Part shown: positions 43,992 to 53,344 of the stretch, one piece after another | Layout: each line of letters starts with the position of its first letter | Numbering within the stretch: position 1 is the first letter of the stretch | Assembly: GCF_000732605.1 (NCBI RefSeq) | Contig: NZ_JPME01000008.1 | Span: forward strand, 124,001 to 188,000 | DNA length: 64,000 nucleotides | Direction of reading: 5' to 3' | Source of the DNA: Lacrimispora celerecrescens | GTDB taxonomy: Bacteria; Bacillota; Clostridia; Lachnospirales; Lachnospiraceae | The notes under the pieces: generated by a model | What the model was told of the DNA's origin: nothing | The model's database searches: none | What the model saw: only the letters and a program-made list of their open reading frames with translations | Program-made: the position numbers and the translations under genes

Positions 43992-44033
43992 ATTTACTCA
44001 AGGAGTAATAAAAGCGTATAAATTTACTCAAGG
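43992..44033. repeat. 12-bp direct repeat beside the toxin locus
   Basis: ATTTACTCAAGG occurs at 43992-44003 and again at 44022-44033 (30-bp period), each followed by a similar GTA triplet. It lies just outside the antisense promoter. Confidence 0.6.
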
Positions 44034-44051
44034 CGTACTGGCTCAATGAGT

Positions 44052-45062
44052 TTAATCGGAAATTTTCCGGATATAAATATCATTCATTTTCTTTCTCATC
44101 CTCAGAAATTCCTCATTGTTCCGACTGGGATGGATCCTGTTCGTCAGCAGAACAAAACCTTTTCTGCCCTTCAAATCCATCAAAATAGAAGTACCTGTAA
44201 AGCCGGTATGATAAAGCGTATCCCTTCCATACTCCTTGCTCCAGCCCAAAGTGCGTTCAAACTTTATCGTGCTGCAAAGCTTTTCAAACGTCTCTTCTCC
44301 AAATAAAAGCCGGGAATGTTCCAGATAGGCTTTAACAAACTTCACCATATCTTCCAATGTAGAAAACAAACCGGCGCTGCCGCACTGTCCTAACAGATAA
44401 GCCTTCGAGTCATGAACTTCTCCGCAGATACAGCCTCTTTGCTCCGTGCATTCCGTCGGGATGCATCGCTCCCTGCTGCCCTGAACCAGATAGGAGGTAT
44501 CCATCATCCCAAGTGGGTTAAAAATATGCTCCCGGAAGGTCTCTTCAAGAGTAGTTTCATCCAGACTCTCAATGATCTTTCCCAGCAGGATAAAACCCAC
44601 ATCCGAATACAGGAAGCCTTCCCCGGCTTCTCTTTCCCTTGGTGTGATATAGAGATATTCCAGAAGATTTTCCCGGCTCCAGCTTTCTTTGTTCCGAATC
44701 TCGGCAGGAAGGCCGCTTGAATGAAGCAGCAGGTGTTCCACTGTGACATCCTCATAGGAAAACCGGCCCAGGATCTCTTTTACAGGAGTAGAAAGGCTTA
44801 TCACTCCTTTTTCCACCAGCTGAAGGACCCTGGTAGTCGTCCCAATCACCTTAGTCAGCGAAGCAAGGTCATAATACATACCTACTTCTACGTTCCGGTC
44901 GCAATAAGGAACTACCGCCCCCTGCTTTCCTGCGTACTTGAAGCGGCTCCCCTGATCACTGACAAAGCCCCAGCTGGCTCCCCAGATCACCTGGTCCCGA
45001 ACAAGCTGCTCTGCCATTTCATCCAAAACCGTCTCATTTTTATCATTCCAGGCTCTTATCAT
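44052..45062 (-). CDS. Serine hydrolase of the class C beta-lactamase fold, AmiE-like
   Basis: A 336-residue protein with the serine beta-lactamase/DD-peptidase motifs: SLTK (Ser nucleophile and Lys in DLASLTKVIG), YSDVG in the YxN position, and HTGFTG as the third box. No signal peptide is seen, so it should be cytosolic. In Bacillus subtilis the mur gene cluster includes AmiE (YbbE), a cytosolic-type family member acting as N-acetylmuramoyl-L-alanine amidase. Its place directly after murQ (4-bp gap) suggests the same job: removing peptide from MurNAc. Start is supported by CGGAG. Confidence 0.82.
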   Translation of the reverse strand: MIRAWNDKNETVLDEMAEQLVRDQVIWGASWGFVSDQGSRFKYAGKQGAVVPYCDRNVEVGMYYDLASLTKVIGTTTRVLQLVEKGVISLSTPVKEILGRFSYEDVTVEHLLLHSSGLPAEIRNKESWSRENLLEYLYITPREREAGEGFLYSDVGFILLGKIIESLDETTLEETFREHIFNPLGMMDTSYLVQGSRERCIPTECTEQRGCICGEVHDSKAYLLGQCGSAGLFSTLEDMVKFVKAYLEHSRLLFGEETFEKLCSTIKFERTLGWSKEYGRDTLYHTGFTGTSILMDLKGRKGFVLLTNRIHPSRNNEEFLRMRKKMNDIYIRKISD

Positions 45063-45066
45063 ATGA

Positions 45067-45978
45067 CTAAACTCCGTTTTTCACAGCCGCAATGGCTTCC
45101 CTCACCTGACCGCCGGATTCTAAAAGGGCTTCCCTGGCCTGATCCTTACTGCAGCTGCATTCAATCATCACGATGGCAGCAGCTACATCCTTATCGGCCT
45201 CATAAAGCACTTTGAGAGCCAGCTCTTCTTTCGCACCTGTTAGTTCCATGATCATCTTAACCGCCCGCTTCACAAGCTTTTCGTTGGTGGGCTGCACATG
45301 AACCATATAGTTCCGGTATACCTTTCCAAGCCTTATCATGGCTCCGGTGGAAAGCATATTAACTACCATTTTCTGAGCAGTTCCTGCCTTCATTCTGGTA
45401 GATCCGTTGATTACCTCCGGTCCCACTACCGGGGCAATGGATATATCCGCGATCTTTGCCATGGCGCTGTCCTGATTGCAGGTTACGGAAATGGTAAAGG
45501 CACCTGTCTGCTTTCCGAATTCCAGGGCCGCCTTTGTGTAGGGAGTCCTTCCGCTGGCAGCAATGCCGATCACACAATCATCGGCCGTAAGCTTCACCCG
45601 TTTTAAGTCCTCCACTGCCAGTTCTTCTGAATCCTCAGCCCCCTCCACCGCTGTATACATGGCCTCATCACCGCCTGCAAGAAGGCCAAAGGCCCGGGTC
45701 GGTGATACGCTGTAAGTGGGGGTCAGTTCCACCGCATCCAGTGTGCCCATCCGGCCGGAAGATCCTGCACCGCAGTAAATGATCCGACCGCCTCTTTTGA
45801 AACGCTCTACAATTGACTCCACTGCTTCCGCGATTTGGGGAAGCACCTTTTCTATGGCTTCCGCCACTTTTTTGTCTTCATTATTTATTAATGTAACGAT
45901 ATCCAATGATTCCAGCCTGTCAATGTTACGGGTAGCTTCATTGATTGATTCCGTTGTAAGCTTTTCTATATTGCACAT
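45067..45978 (-). CDS. murQ: N-acetylmuramic acid 6-phosphate etherase
   Basis: A 303-residue MurQ: splits the lactyl ether of MurNAc 6-phosphate to give GlcNAc 6-phosphate and D-lactate. SIS-domain motif YCGAGSSGRMGTLDAVELTPTY carries the catalytic Glu84 and VEGAEDSEE carries Glu115, in register with the E. coli pair. The C-terminal helical part (CSKDQAREALLESGGQVREA) is present, so length is normal. GAGGAG precedes the ATG. Lies between the RpiR-type regulator and the AmiE-like gene. Confidence 0.96.
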   Translation of the reverse strand: MCNIEKLTTESINEATRNIDRLESLDIVTLINNEDKKVAEAIEKVLPQIAEAVESIVERFKRGGRIIYCGAGSSGRMGTLDAVELTPTYSVSPTRAFGLLAGGDEAMYTAVEGAEDSEELAVEDLKRVKLTADDCVIGIAASGRTPYTKAALEFGKQTGAFTISVTCNQDSAMAKIADISIAPVVGPEVINGSTRMKAGTAQKMVVNMLSTGAMIRLGKVYRNYMVHVQPTNEKLVKRAVKMIMELTGAKEELALKVLYEADKDVAAAIVMIECSCSKDQAREALLESGGQVREAIAAVKNGV

Positions 45979-45987
45979 AAAACTCCT

Positions 45988-46842
45988 CTATTTTTTTATT
46001 TTCAGCCCTGCTACCATCTTTCTGGTTTTGATCAGTTCCACTTCATAATGCTCTAAATTTTCCTGAATTACACCCATATAAAGAAGATCTGCCATCATGA
46101 TGGAGGTATGAAGAGAGGTAAACGCACCGATCCGCATGACCTTTTCGTTGTCCGGCACATGGAGGCATATGTCTGCAATATCCTGAAGGGGAGAATCTCT
46201 TCTTCGGGTAACCGCTATGATCGATGCTCCCTGTTTTTCTGCAATCCCACAGGCATAAAGAACTTCCTGGGACTGCCCGCTGTAGGAGAATGCGATCACT
46301 ACATCCCGTTTATCAATGTAGTTGAAAAATTCCACCATCATATTGATATCCTGGTAAAAATTCGCATTTAAGTCGGCCCGCTTCAGTTTATGGAACAGAT
46401 CATAAGCAGGCAGCGAGGAACTTCCGATCCCCACCAGATAAATGCGCCGGGCTTTCTTTATTTTGTTGATAGCTTTTTTTAATGCATCTTTATTCAGCTG
46501 ATAGAAAAAATCCTGAAATGCCGCATCCACCAGGGCATCCATTTTTCGGCACAGCGTATCTAAGTCATCTTCCTTGGAAATAATGGGGTCTACCATATCT
46601 TCCTTATCATTTTGGGCATCGGTTGCAGCAAGTGCCAATTTAAAACCTTCCAACCCATCAAAGCCAAGTTTTTGAACATAACGGATCACAGAGGCGGAAG
46701 ATACCCCGCTTTTTCCTGCAATATCCACTGCCGTCATCCCAAGACAGTTTTTGGTGTCTGACAATACAAAATCTGAGAGTTTCTTCTCTGCCTTACTCAT
46801 TTCATTGTATTGTTCTCTTATCTTCAACCGTACTGATTCCAT
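45988..46842 (-). CDS. MurR/RpiR family transcriptional regulator
   Basis: A 284-residue RpiR-type regulator: HTH with LGMTAVDIAGKSGVSSASVIRYVQKLG and a SIS domain starting IYLVGIGSSSLPAYDLFHKL and FSYSGQSQEVLYACG. Its partner genes make it a MurR-like sensor of MurNAc 6-phosphate. AGGAGG precedes the ATG. It is 9 bp upstream of murQ and 28 bp downstream of the PTS IIB gene. The palindromes upstream of the operon (49472-49603) are candidate binding sites. Confidence 0.9.
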   Translation of the reverse strand: MESVRLKIREQYNEMSKAEKKLSDFVLSDTKNCLGMTAVDIAGKSGVSSASVIRYVQKLGFDGLEGFKLALAATDAQNDKEDMVDPIISKEDDLDTLCRKMDALVDAAFQDFFYQLNKDALKKAINKIKKARRIYLVGIGSSSLPAYDLFHKLKRADLNANFYQDINMMVEFFNYIDKRDVVIAFSYSGQSQEVLYACGIAEKQGASIIAVTRRRDSPLQDIADICLHVPDNEKVMRIGAFTSLHTSIMMADLLYMGVIQENLEHYEVELIKTRKMVAGLKIKK

Positions 46843-46870
46843 TCCGCCTCCTCTTGCATCCGATTAATTT

Positions 46871-47344
46871 TTACAGCATGTTTACGATTGACTGGTCCGA
46901 CTCATTGGGCAGCATCTGAGCCGTAACACTCACTCCAAGCTGTATCATTTCCCGGATATCCTTTTCATCGTCTTCTGTCAGGTTCACTGATTTTTTTATG
47001 GGTCTGCTTCCTTCTCTTTTTGCCACATTTCCCACATTAAAAGCCTTGATCGGAACTTCAGAACGGATCAGCGTTGCCATATCCGTTACATTCTTTGTTA
47101 TAAGAAAAACCTTATCCTCTTCGTAAGCCTTTTCTGCAAATTTTTCAGCGGCCCGTTTTAAAGACAGGATGGAAAGCTTTACTCCTGCCGGTTTTGCCAT
47201 CTTAAGGCCTGCAATAATCAGTTCATCTTTTACCGCTTCGTCGTTAACCACAATGATCCGGGACGCTCCTACGGTATTGGTCCAAACCATAGCCACCTGA
47301 CCATGAATCAGTCTCTCATCTACTCTCGCATGAACAATTGCCAT
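46871..47344 (-). CDS. PTS mannose-family subunit IIB
   Basis: A 157-residue EIIB of the mannose/sorbose family, phosphorylated on His14 in RVDERLIHGQVAMVW. It hands phosphate to the sugar entering through IIC/IID. Lies 23 bp after the IIA gene and just before the MurR-like regulator, which makes a MurNAc-type sugar the likely substrate. Confidence 0.93.
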   Translation of the reverse strand: MAIVHARVDERLIHGQVAMVWTNTVGASRIIVVNDEAVKDELIIAGLKMAKPAGVKLSILSLKRAAEKFAEKAYEEDKVFLITKNVTDMATLIRSEVPIKAFNVGNVAKREGSRPIKKSVNLTEDDEKDIREMIQLGVSVTAQMLPNESDQSIVNML

Positions 47345-47367
47345 GAATCTTTCTCCTTTTCTTCTTC

Positions 47368-47793
47368 CTATTCTTCCAGCTCACATGCATCATCCGATAT
47401 ATGAAAATACGTCATATGCTGTTTTCCCATCTCCAGGGAGGCATCCAGAAGCTCTCGGATATCTGAAATCATTCCCCTGGACATGTAGGCATGAAGGACC
47501 AGAGGAAGGTTGATGCCTCCGATTACCTCCATATTTTCATGGATACCGGACATTTTCAGTCTGGAAGCCATATTAAAGGGCGAACCTCCCGTCAGATCCG
47601 CAAGCACTGCCACCGCTTCACAGTCTTTAAGCCTCCGGATCCCTTCCTTCAGCTTTTCTGTCAGAAGTTCCGTGGAATCCTCCGCTTTAAAATCAACAGC
47701 TTCATAATATTCCGTCTCTCCAGCCAGCAGCTTTAACCCGCTGGTTAAACCAGAGGCAAATTCACCATGGCCGGTTACTATGATTCCAATCAT
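47368..47793 (-). CDS. PTS mannose-family subunit IIA
   Basis: A 141-residue EIIA with the phosphorylated His9 in IIVTGHGEFASGL and the downstream block ADLTGGSPFNMASRL. Encoded separately from IIB. GGAAATAG precedes the ATG. Second-last PTS gene of the muropeptide-sugar operon. Confidence 0.92.
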   Translation of the reverse strand: MIGIIVTGHGEFASGLTSGLKLLAGETEYYEAVDFKAEDSTELLTEKLKEGIRRLKDCEAVAVLADLTGGSPFNMASRLKMSGIHENMEVIGGINLPLVLHAYMSRGMISDIRELLDASLEMGKQHMTYFHISDDACELEE

Positions 47794-47827
47794 ACCACTA
47801 TTTCCTTTCCTGTTTCAACTTCCTTTT

Positions 47828-48667
47828 TTAAAATAAACCAGCCACAAAGGTCAGCATGGATTGCAGATTGCCAAGTACCATACCCAAACCGATGAGAATA
47901 AAAATCAATTTTGTAGAATTCACCTTTTTCTTCCCAAGGAGCCAGTATGAAAATACTACGATACCAAGAGGAAGCAGGGAAGGCATGATTTTATCCAACA
48001 TATCCTGAAGGGCAAAGGTTACTTCTCCCATGGTAAACTGCAGATCCGTACGGTATTTGATTACAGAAGGGATCAGTGCTCCTACCACAGTCAATCCCAG
48101 GATGCTGGCCGCCTCTGTAATAGGAGAAATTTTATCCGCAAACCCGGTTGCAAGCTTTCGTCCGGACTGATAGCCGATGCAGGTAAATTTATATCGTATC
48201 CATAATACCCCCGCACATGCAATGAGAGGTATGATAAGTCCAATGGGATTCCCCTGCATGGCAATATAAGACGCGATAGAGAACACGATTGCTCGGTAAA
48301 TGGCGATGAATAACGTATCACCGACTCCTGCAAACGGTCCCATAAGCCCGGTCTTTAAACCGGTAATGGCCTCCTCCGCCTCAATTCCCAACTCTTCCTC
48401 TAGCGCCATATCGGCACCAACGATCAGATGAGACATTGCCGGAGTAGTGTTAAAATAACCCAGATGCATCTTCAGTGCACGTTTCATCTTTTCGGGATCA
48501 TTGGAGTACAACCTCTTTAAAACCGGCATGATGACATAGGCATATCCAAGGCCCTGCATCTTTTCATAATTCCAGCCAAACTGTAAAGTAAACAGATTGC
48601 GCAGATATACTTTATTGATATCGCTTTTTTCCAATTTCACGCTTCCTGTCTGGTTTTTGTCAGCCAT
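47828..48667 (-). CDS. PTS mannose-family subunit IID
   Basis: A 279-residue EIID: NKVYLRNLFTLQFGWNYEKMQGLGY at the start and GLKTGLMGPFAGVGDTLF in the middle are family signatures; the C-terminal third is strongly hydrophobic. Forms the membrane channel with IIC, whose stop codon it overlaps by 8 bp. Confidence 0.94.
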   Translation of the reverse strand: MADKNQTGSVKLEKSDINKVYLRNLFTLQFGWNYEKMQGLGYAYVIMPVLKRLYSNDPEKMKRALKMHLGYFNTTPAMSHLIVGADMALEEELGIEAEEAITGLKTGLMGPFAGVGDTLFIAIYRAIVFSIASYIAMQGNPIGLIIPLIACAGVLWIRYKFTCIGYQSGRKLATGFADKISPITEAASILGLTVVGALIPSVIKYRTDLQFTMGEVTFALQDMLDKIMPSLLPLGIVVFSYWLLGKKKVNSTKLIFILIGLGMVLGNLQSMLTFVAGLF

Positions 48668-49448
48668 CGATTTCTACCTCCTCCTCATCCAAAGTCTGCA
48701 CTGCTGCCCGCTCTCTTGCTCTTGAAAGATGAAGAGCAGCCAGTGCCAGGCCGATTAATGCGGCCGCCATAACGGTAAATGTAGCGCCTCCAAAGGCAAT
48801 CAGCACGAATCCGATGATAAAATACGGATAGTATTTCTTAATGGGCAGATAGCGCATCAGTATGGCCATACCCATTGCAGGAAGAATGGCACCCGCGGTT
48901 TTAAGTCCTGTCATAAACCAGGCCGGGATAATGGCATTTACTCCATTAACCACTGCCTCTCCAAAAATCAGTCCCAATGCGACCGGAATCACCCTGGAAA
49001 GGACCCAGGGCAGCAGTCCCAGTAAATTTGCCCGCTCCACTCCTTTGTAATCCGCATTTTCCGCACAGCGGTCTGCGTAATGCTGAAAGAATGAGTTGGT
49101 CATCCTTCCCAGAATGTCCATCTGCGTTAACAGCAATCCGATGGGAATAGCCAGACCGATTCCATATTCTGCCCCCTGTCCGGAAATAATTGCATAAGCG
49201 GTACCCATAATTGCTCCTGACAAATAATCCGGAACCGTGGCACCCCCATAAGTAGCAACTCCCAATGTCATCAGCTGCAATGTCGCACCAACAATCAGAC
49301 CTGTTGGCAAATCCCCCAATAATGCCCCGGTAATTACAGCCGCAAATAACGGGGTATACAATCCGCATTGAATGGAAATCTGATCAACCACAGCAATCAC
49401 GGTATACAGAATCAATGCAATAACAACCAACAAAGAAACTCCCTGCAT
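48660..49448 (-). CDS. PTS mannose-family subunit IIC
   Basis: A 262-residue EIIC with about seven hydrophobic segments and the family pattern TPLFAAVITGALLGDLPTGLIVGATLQLM. The tail is acidic (DEEEVEIDG). AAAGGAGG precedes the ATG. First gene of the operon with IID, IIA, IIB, MurR-like regulator, murQ and the AmiE-like hydrolase. Confidence 0.94.
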   Translation of the reverse strand: MQGVSLLVVIALILYTVIAVVDQISIQCGLYTPLFAAVITGALLGDLPTGLIVGATLQLMTLGVATYGGATVPDYLSGAIMGTAYAIISGQGAEYGIGLAIPIGLLLTQMDILGRMTNSFFQHYADRCAENADYKGVERANLLGLLPWVLSRVIPVALGLIFGEAVVNGVNAIIPAWFMTGLKTAGAILPAMGMAILMRYLPIKKYYPYFIIGFVLIAFGGATFTVMAAALIGLALAALHLSRARERAAVQTLDEEEVEIDG

Positions 49449-49471
49449 GTTTTACCTCCTTTTCATGCCTC

Positions 49472-49494
49472 TTGCCTATTCACTATATAGGCAA
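49472..49494. promoter_or_regulatory. Inverted repeat in the mannose-type PTS leader
   Basis: Arms TTGCCTAT and ATAGGCAA around 7 nt, in the 5' leader just ahead of the IIC ribosome site. Could be a second regulator site or a leader hairpin. Confidence 0.45.
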
Positions 49495-49513
49495 TGTGTA
49501 TGACTTTTCATAG

Positions 49514-49527
49514 TATAAGCGCTTATA
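49514..49527. promoter_or_regulatory. Palindrome TATAAGCGCTTATA at the mur/PTS promoter (cre-like or MurR site)
   Basis: Perfect 14-bp palindrome directly downstream of the -10. The AAGCGCTT core resembles LacI/CcpA catabolite sites, but the outer bases differ from the usual TG/CA ends, so a MurR-type site is equally possible. Confidence 0.55.
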
Positions 49528-49533
49528 TTTAGT

Positions 49534-49562
49534 ATTATAGCATGCATGTAACCATTTTACAA
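49534..49562 (-). promoter_or_regulatory. Promoter of the muropeptide-sugar PTS operon
   Basis: Minus-strand TTGTAA (49562-49557), 17 bp, TATAAT (49539-49534), about 86 bp before the IIC gene. Confidence 0.7.
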
Positions 49563-49584
49563 TATAATAATTAAAATAGTTTTA

Positions 49585-49603
49585 AATGTAATAGCGTTAC
49601 ATT
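49585..49603. promoter_or_regulatory. Inverted repeat upstream of the mur/PTS promoter
   Basis: Arms AATGTAA and TTACATT around TAGCG, about 22 bp upstream of the -35. A candidate upstream regulator site. The remainder of this 314-bp gap is AT-rich with no gene. Confidence 0.4.
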
Positions 49604-49708
49604 ATTTAATAAAGTAATATGTTATTTAAAGAAATGAAAGGTCTTATTTACGTGTTCTTTTGGGAGGAGGATAAACCAAAATGTGATTGGCACCAATATG
49701 TAAGAAGA

Positions 49709-49747
49709 CAAAAAACAAGGTACCGACCGTCCGGGCCAATACCTTGT
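49709..49747 (-). terminator. Intrinsic terminator after the WYL regulator gene
   Basis: Outer arms CAAGGTA and TACCTTG with inner CCGACC/GGTCGG pairing; on the minus strand TTTTTTG follows. Confidence 0.85.
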
Positions 49748-49762
49748 TATTTTGTTTAACCG

Positions 49763-50704
49763 TCAAATTGAAATAAAATGATTCTTAATTGTATCTAACC
49801 GATCAAGAATTAGATGTTTCAAGCTAACAGGACTAATTGAGATGATCCTTTCACCATAAATTGTGAAATAATCTGCGATAAAGGGTTCTTCCCCTTTGTT
49901 ATAAAAACCTCTTATATAATATCTCCCATTTTCCTGAAACAGCTCCATAGATGGATAATGCTCTTTATAGAAAACATCCACGCCTTTGGCATTAACACCA
50001 ACCTCAAAGTCAATGGAATCATGATCCCGAAACATTTCTTTCGGAGAAATAAGAAATTCAGAAAGCGGCTTTGCTATATATTTATCGCAGGGCTGAACAG
50101 AATGAATTTTATCACAGCGGAACACTTGCGGCTTTTCCGTTTGAAAATTGTATGCCGTTGCATACCACTGTCCATAGGCAGAGGTTATATCAAAGAACTG
50201 AACATAATACTGCTTTTCCATCTCCCCCTTTGTATAGTGGATTTCACAAACGTTTTCATCAACCGCCATTTGCAGAATATCTTGCAAGCAGTTGCATTCA
50301 TTCTTGCTTTTATAACTCCCCAAACTAAAAATCAATTCCATCTTACGTAGTTTATTGATTCGTTCTTCTGATATACACCCTTCAAATTTTTGCTTTAACT
50401 TTTGAACGTTCAAGTGAAAAGGCTTCGATTGATAGGCGTTAAGCGTCTGCATGGCAAAATACAACGCGTGAACCTCATCAATCGAAAATACAATAGGGGA
50501 TAATAATCGATTGGGAAGTATACCATAATATCCGTTCCGCCCAGACTTCGAGTAAATCGGCATGCCGATTTCTTCTAAGGACTGGATATCCCGAAGTGCT
50601 GTACTTTTAGAAATAGAATATCTGTCCATAATGCTTTTGAGACTGAAAAACTTTTTATCGTTTAAGTATATCATCATATCATTCAGCCGTTCTGATTTTT
50701 TCAT
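49763..50704 (-). CDS. WYL-domain helix-turn-helix transcriptional regulator
   Basis: A 313-residue regulator: N-terminal HTH_11 (ERLNDMMIYLNDKKFFSLKSIMDRYSISKSTALRDIQ) and a C-terminal WYL-type domain (about 135-300, VCEIHYTKGEMEKQYYVQF then GQWYATAYNFQ). AGAGGA lies 8 nt before ATG 50704; an earlier in-frame start at 50737 falls inside the palindrome and lacks a site. Divergent from a PPOX gene, with a perfect palindrome between the two. Confidence 0.88.
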   Translation of the reverse strand: MKKSERLNDMMIYLNDKKFFSLKSIMDRYSISKSTALRDIQSLEEIGMPIYSKSGRNGYYGILPNRLLSPIVFSIDEVHALYFAMQTLNAYQSKPFHLNVQKLKQKFEGCISEERINKLRKMELIFSLGSYKSKNECNCLQDILQMAVDENVCEIHYTKGEMEKQYYVQFFDITSAYGQWYATAYNFQTEKPQVFRCDKIHSVQPCDKYIAKPLSEFLISPKEMFRDHDSIDFEVGVNAKGVDVFYKEHYPSMELFQENGRYYIRGFYNKGEEPFIADYFTIYGERIISISPVSLKHLILDRLDTIKNHFISI

Positions 50705-50726
50705 GGATTTTTCCTCTTTCTGATTA

Positions 50727-50751
50727 AATGGTTTCACAAAATGAAACCATT
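50727..50751. promoter_or_regulatory. Perfect palindrome between WYL regulator and PPOX gene
   Basis: Arms AATGGTTTCA (50727-50736) and TGAAACCATT (50742-50751) around CAAAA, 22 bp upstream of the WYL start and about 50 bp before the PPOX start. A minus-strand TATAAT abuts it. Strong candidate for the WYL regulator's operator controlling both genes. Confidence 0.65.
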
Positions 50752-50802
50752 ATACATTATACTGCAAACACAGCAATAAATAAAGCAAAGGAGAATTAAA
50801 TT

Positions 50803-51225
50803 ATGAATGCAAAACAAGAATTCACCCGACTGATCAATACACAAACTGAAATTGCTTTGGCTACTAGTACTGACGGCCAGCCCAGTGTGAGGATCGTAAA
50901 CTTCTGCTTTGACGAAGCCGCCAAAGTGATGCTCTTCACTACGTTTGGGGATAATAAGAAAGTAAAGGAATTGGAATGCAATAATAAGGTAGCATTTACA
51001 ACCATTCCCCACTCAGGCAATGAGCATATTAAGGCGAAAGGCATGGCTAAAAAAAGCAGCAGAACGATATTTGATGTAGCGGAACATTTCATTAAAAAAA
51101 TTCCAGGCTACGGAGATATGATAGAACAAGCAGGGGATTACTTAGTACTCTATGAAATTTCTTTTGAATCAGCCGTTGTCACCTTGGATTTTGAGAACAT
51201 AGAAACATACCATTTAGCTGACTGA
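50803..51225 (+). CDS. Pyridoxamine 5'-phosphate oxidase (PPOX) family protein
   Basis: A 140-residue split-barrel protein: TEIALATSTDGQPSVRIVNF, VMLFTTFGDNKKVKEL, and KVAFTTIPHSGNEHIKAKG are the family blocks. AAAGGAG lies 9 nt before the ATG. Single gene divergent from a WYL regulator. Probably FMN-binding; reaction unknown. Confidence 0.88.
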   Translation: MNAKQEFTRLINTQTEIALATSTDGQPSVRIVNFCFDEAAKVMLFTTFGDNKKVKELECNNKVAFTTIPHSGNEHIKAKGMAKKSSRTIFDVAEHFIKKIPGYGDMIEQAGDYLVLYEISFESAVVTLDFENIETYHLAD

Positions 51226-51239
51226 TCATAAGCATAAAT

Positions 51240-51283
51240 ATAGAAAGAATGGCATAGCCTTTGCGCTGTGCCATTCTTTCTAT
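51240..51283. terminator. Bidirectional terminator-like hairpin
   Basis: Perfect 15-bp arms (51240-51254 and 51269-51283, AGAAAGAATGGCA/TGCCATTCTTTCT) between the convergent PPOX and GH1 genes. Confidence 0.75.
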
Positions 51284-51312
51284 ATTATAACTGCCTGATA
51301 CTTTCCCTGATC

Positions 51313-52875
<1,563 letters not shown>

Positions 52876-52882
52876 TTAAATG

Positions 52883-53344
52883 TTACTGGAATACGATCAG
52901 TACCTCACTGGTTCCCGCCTGTGCCATATCCATAGGGAAATCCAGTACATTCACATATTCATCTGAGTTTGTTACAATTATAGGGGTGATGGGATTTAAA
53001 TGATTCTCCTTGATGAAATCTAAGTCCACCTTCATCAAAGGCTCTCCCTTCTCTACCCACTGATCTTCTTTTACAAGAACTTCAAAGCCCTTTCCCTGGA
53101 GATTCACCGTATCAATCCCGATATGGATCACTACGTTTACCCCACGGTCAGAGATCAGACCGATGGCATGCTTTGTAGGTGCTATCATTTTTACCTGTCC
53201 TTGGAAGGGTGCTTTCACGATTCCTTCATCCGGTATGATTGCGATTCCTTTGCCAAGGATACCTTCCGCAAACATCTTGTCAGGAACCTGAGCGAGTCCT
53301 ACCGCCTTTCCAGTCATGGGAGCAGTTACCGGTATTTTTACCAT
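52883..53344 (-). CDS. PTS glucose-family subunit IIA
   Basis: A 153-residue EIIA of the Crr type with both active-site His: His59 in PTKHAIGL and the phosphorylated His74 in VVIHIGIDTVNL. Encoded separately but overlapping the EIIBC gene by 7 bp, so it supplies the domain that EIIBC lacks. Confidence 0.92.
   Translation of the reverse strand: MVKIPVTAPMTGKAVGLAQVPDKMFAEGILGKGIAIIPDEGIVKAPFQGQVKMIAPTKHAIGLISDRGVNVVIHIGIDTVNLQGKGFEVLVKEDQWVEKGEPLMKVDLDFIKENHLNPITPIIVTNSDEYVNVLDFPMDMAQAGTSEVLIVFQ

Noticed and set aside
43603-44046. 147-codon minus-strand frame across the toxin locus
   Set aside because: It lies antisense to the toxin, its leader hairpins and terminators, has low-complexity composition and no ribosome site; the small-toxin reading explains the region better.
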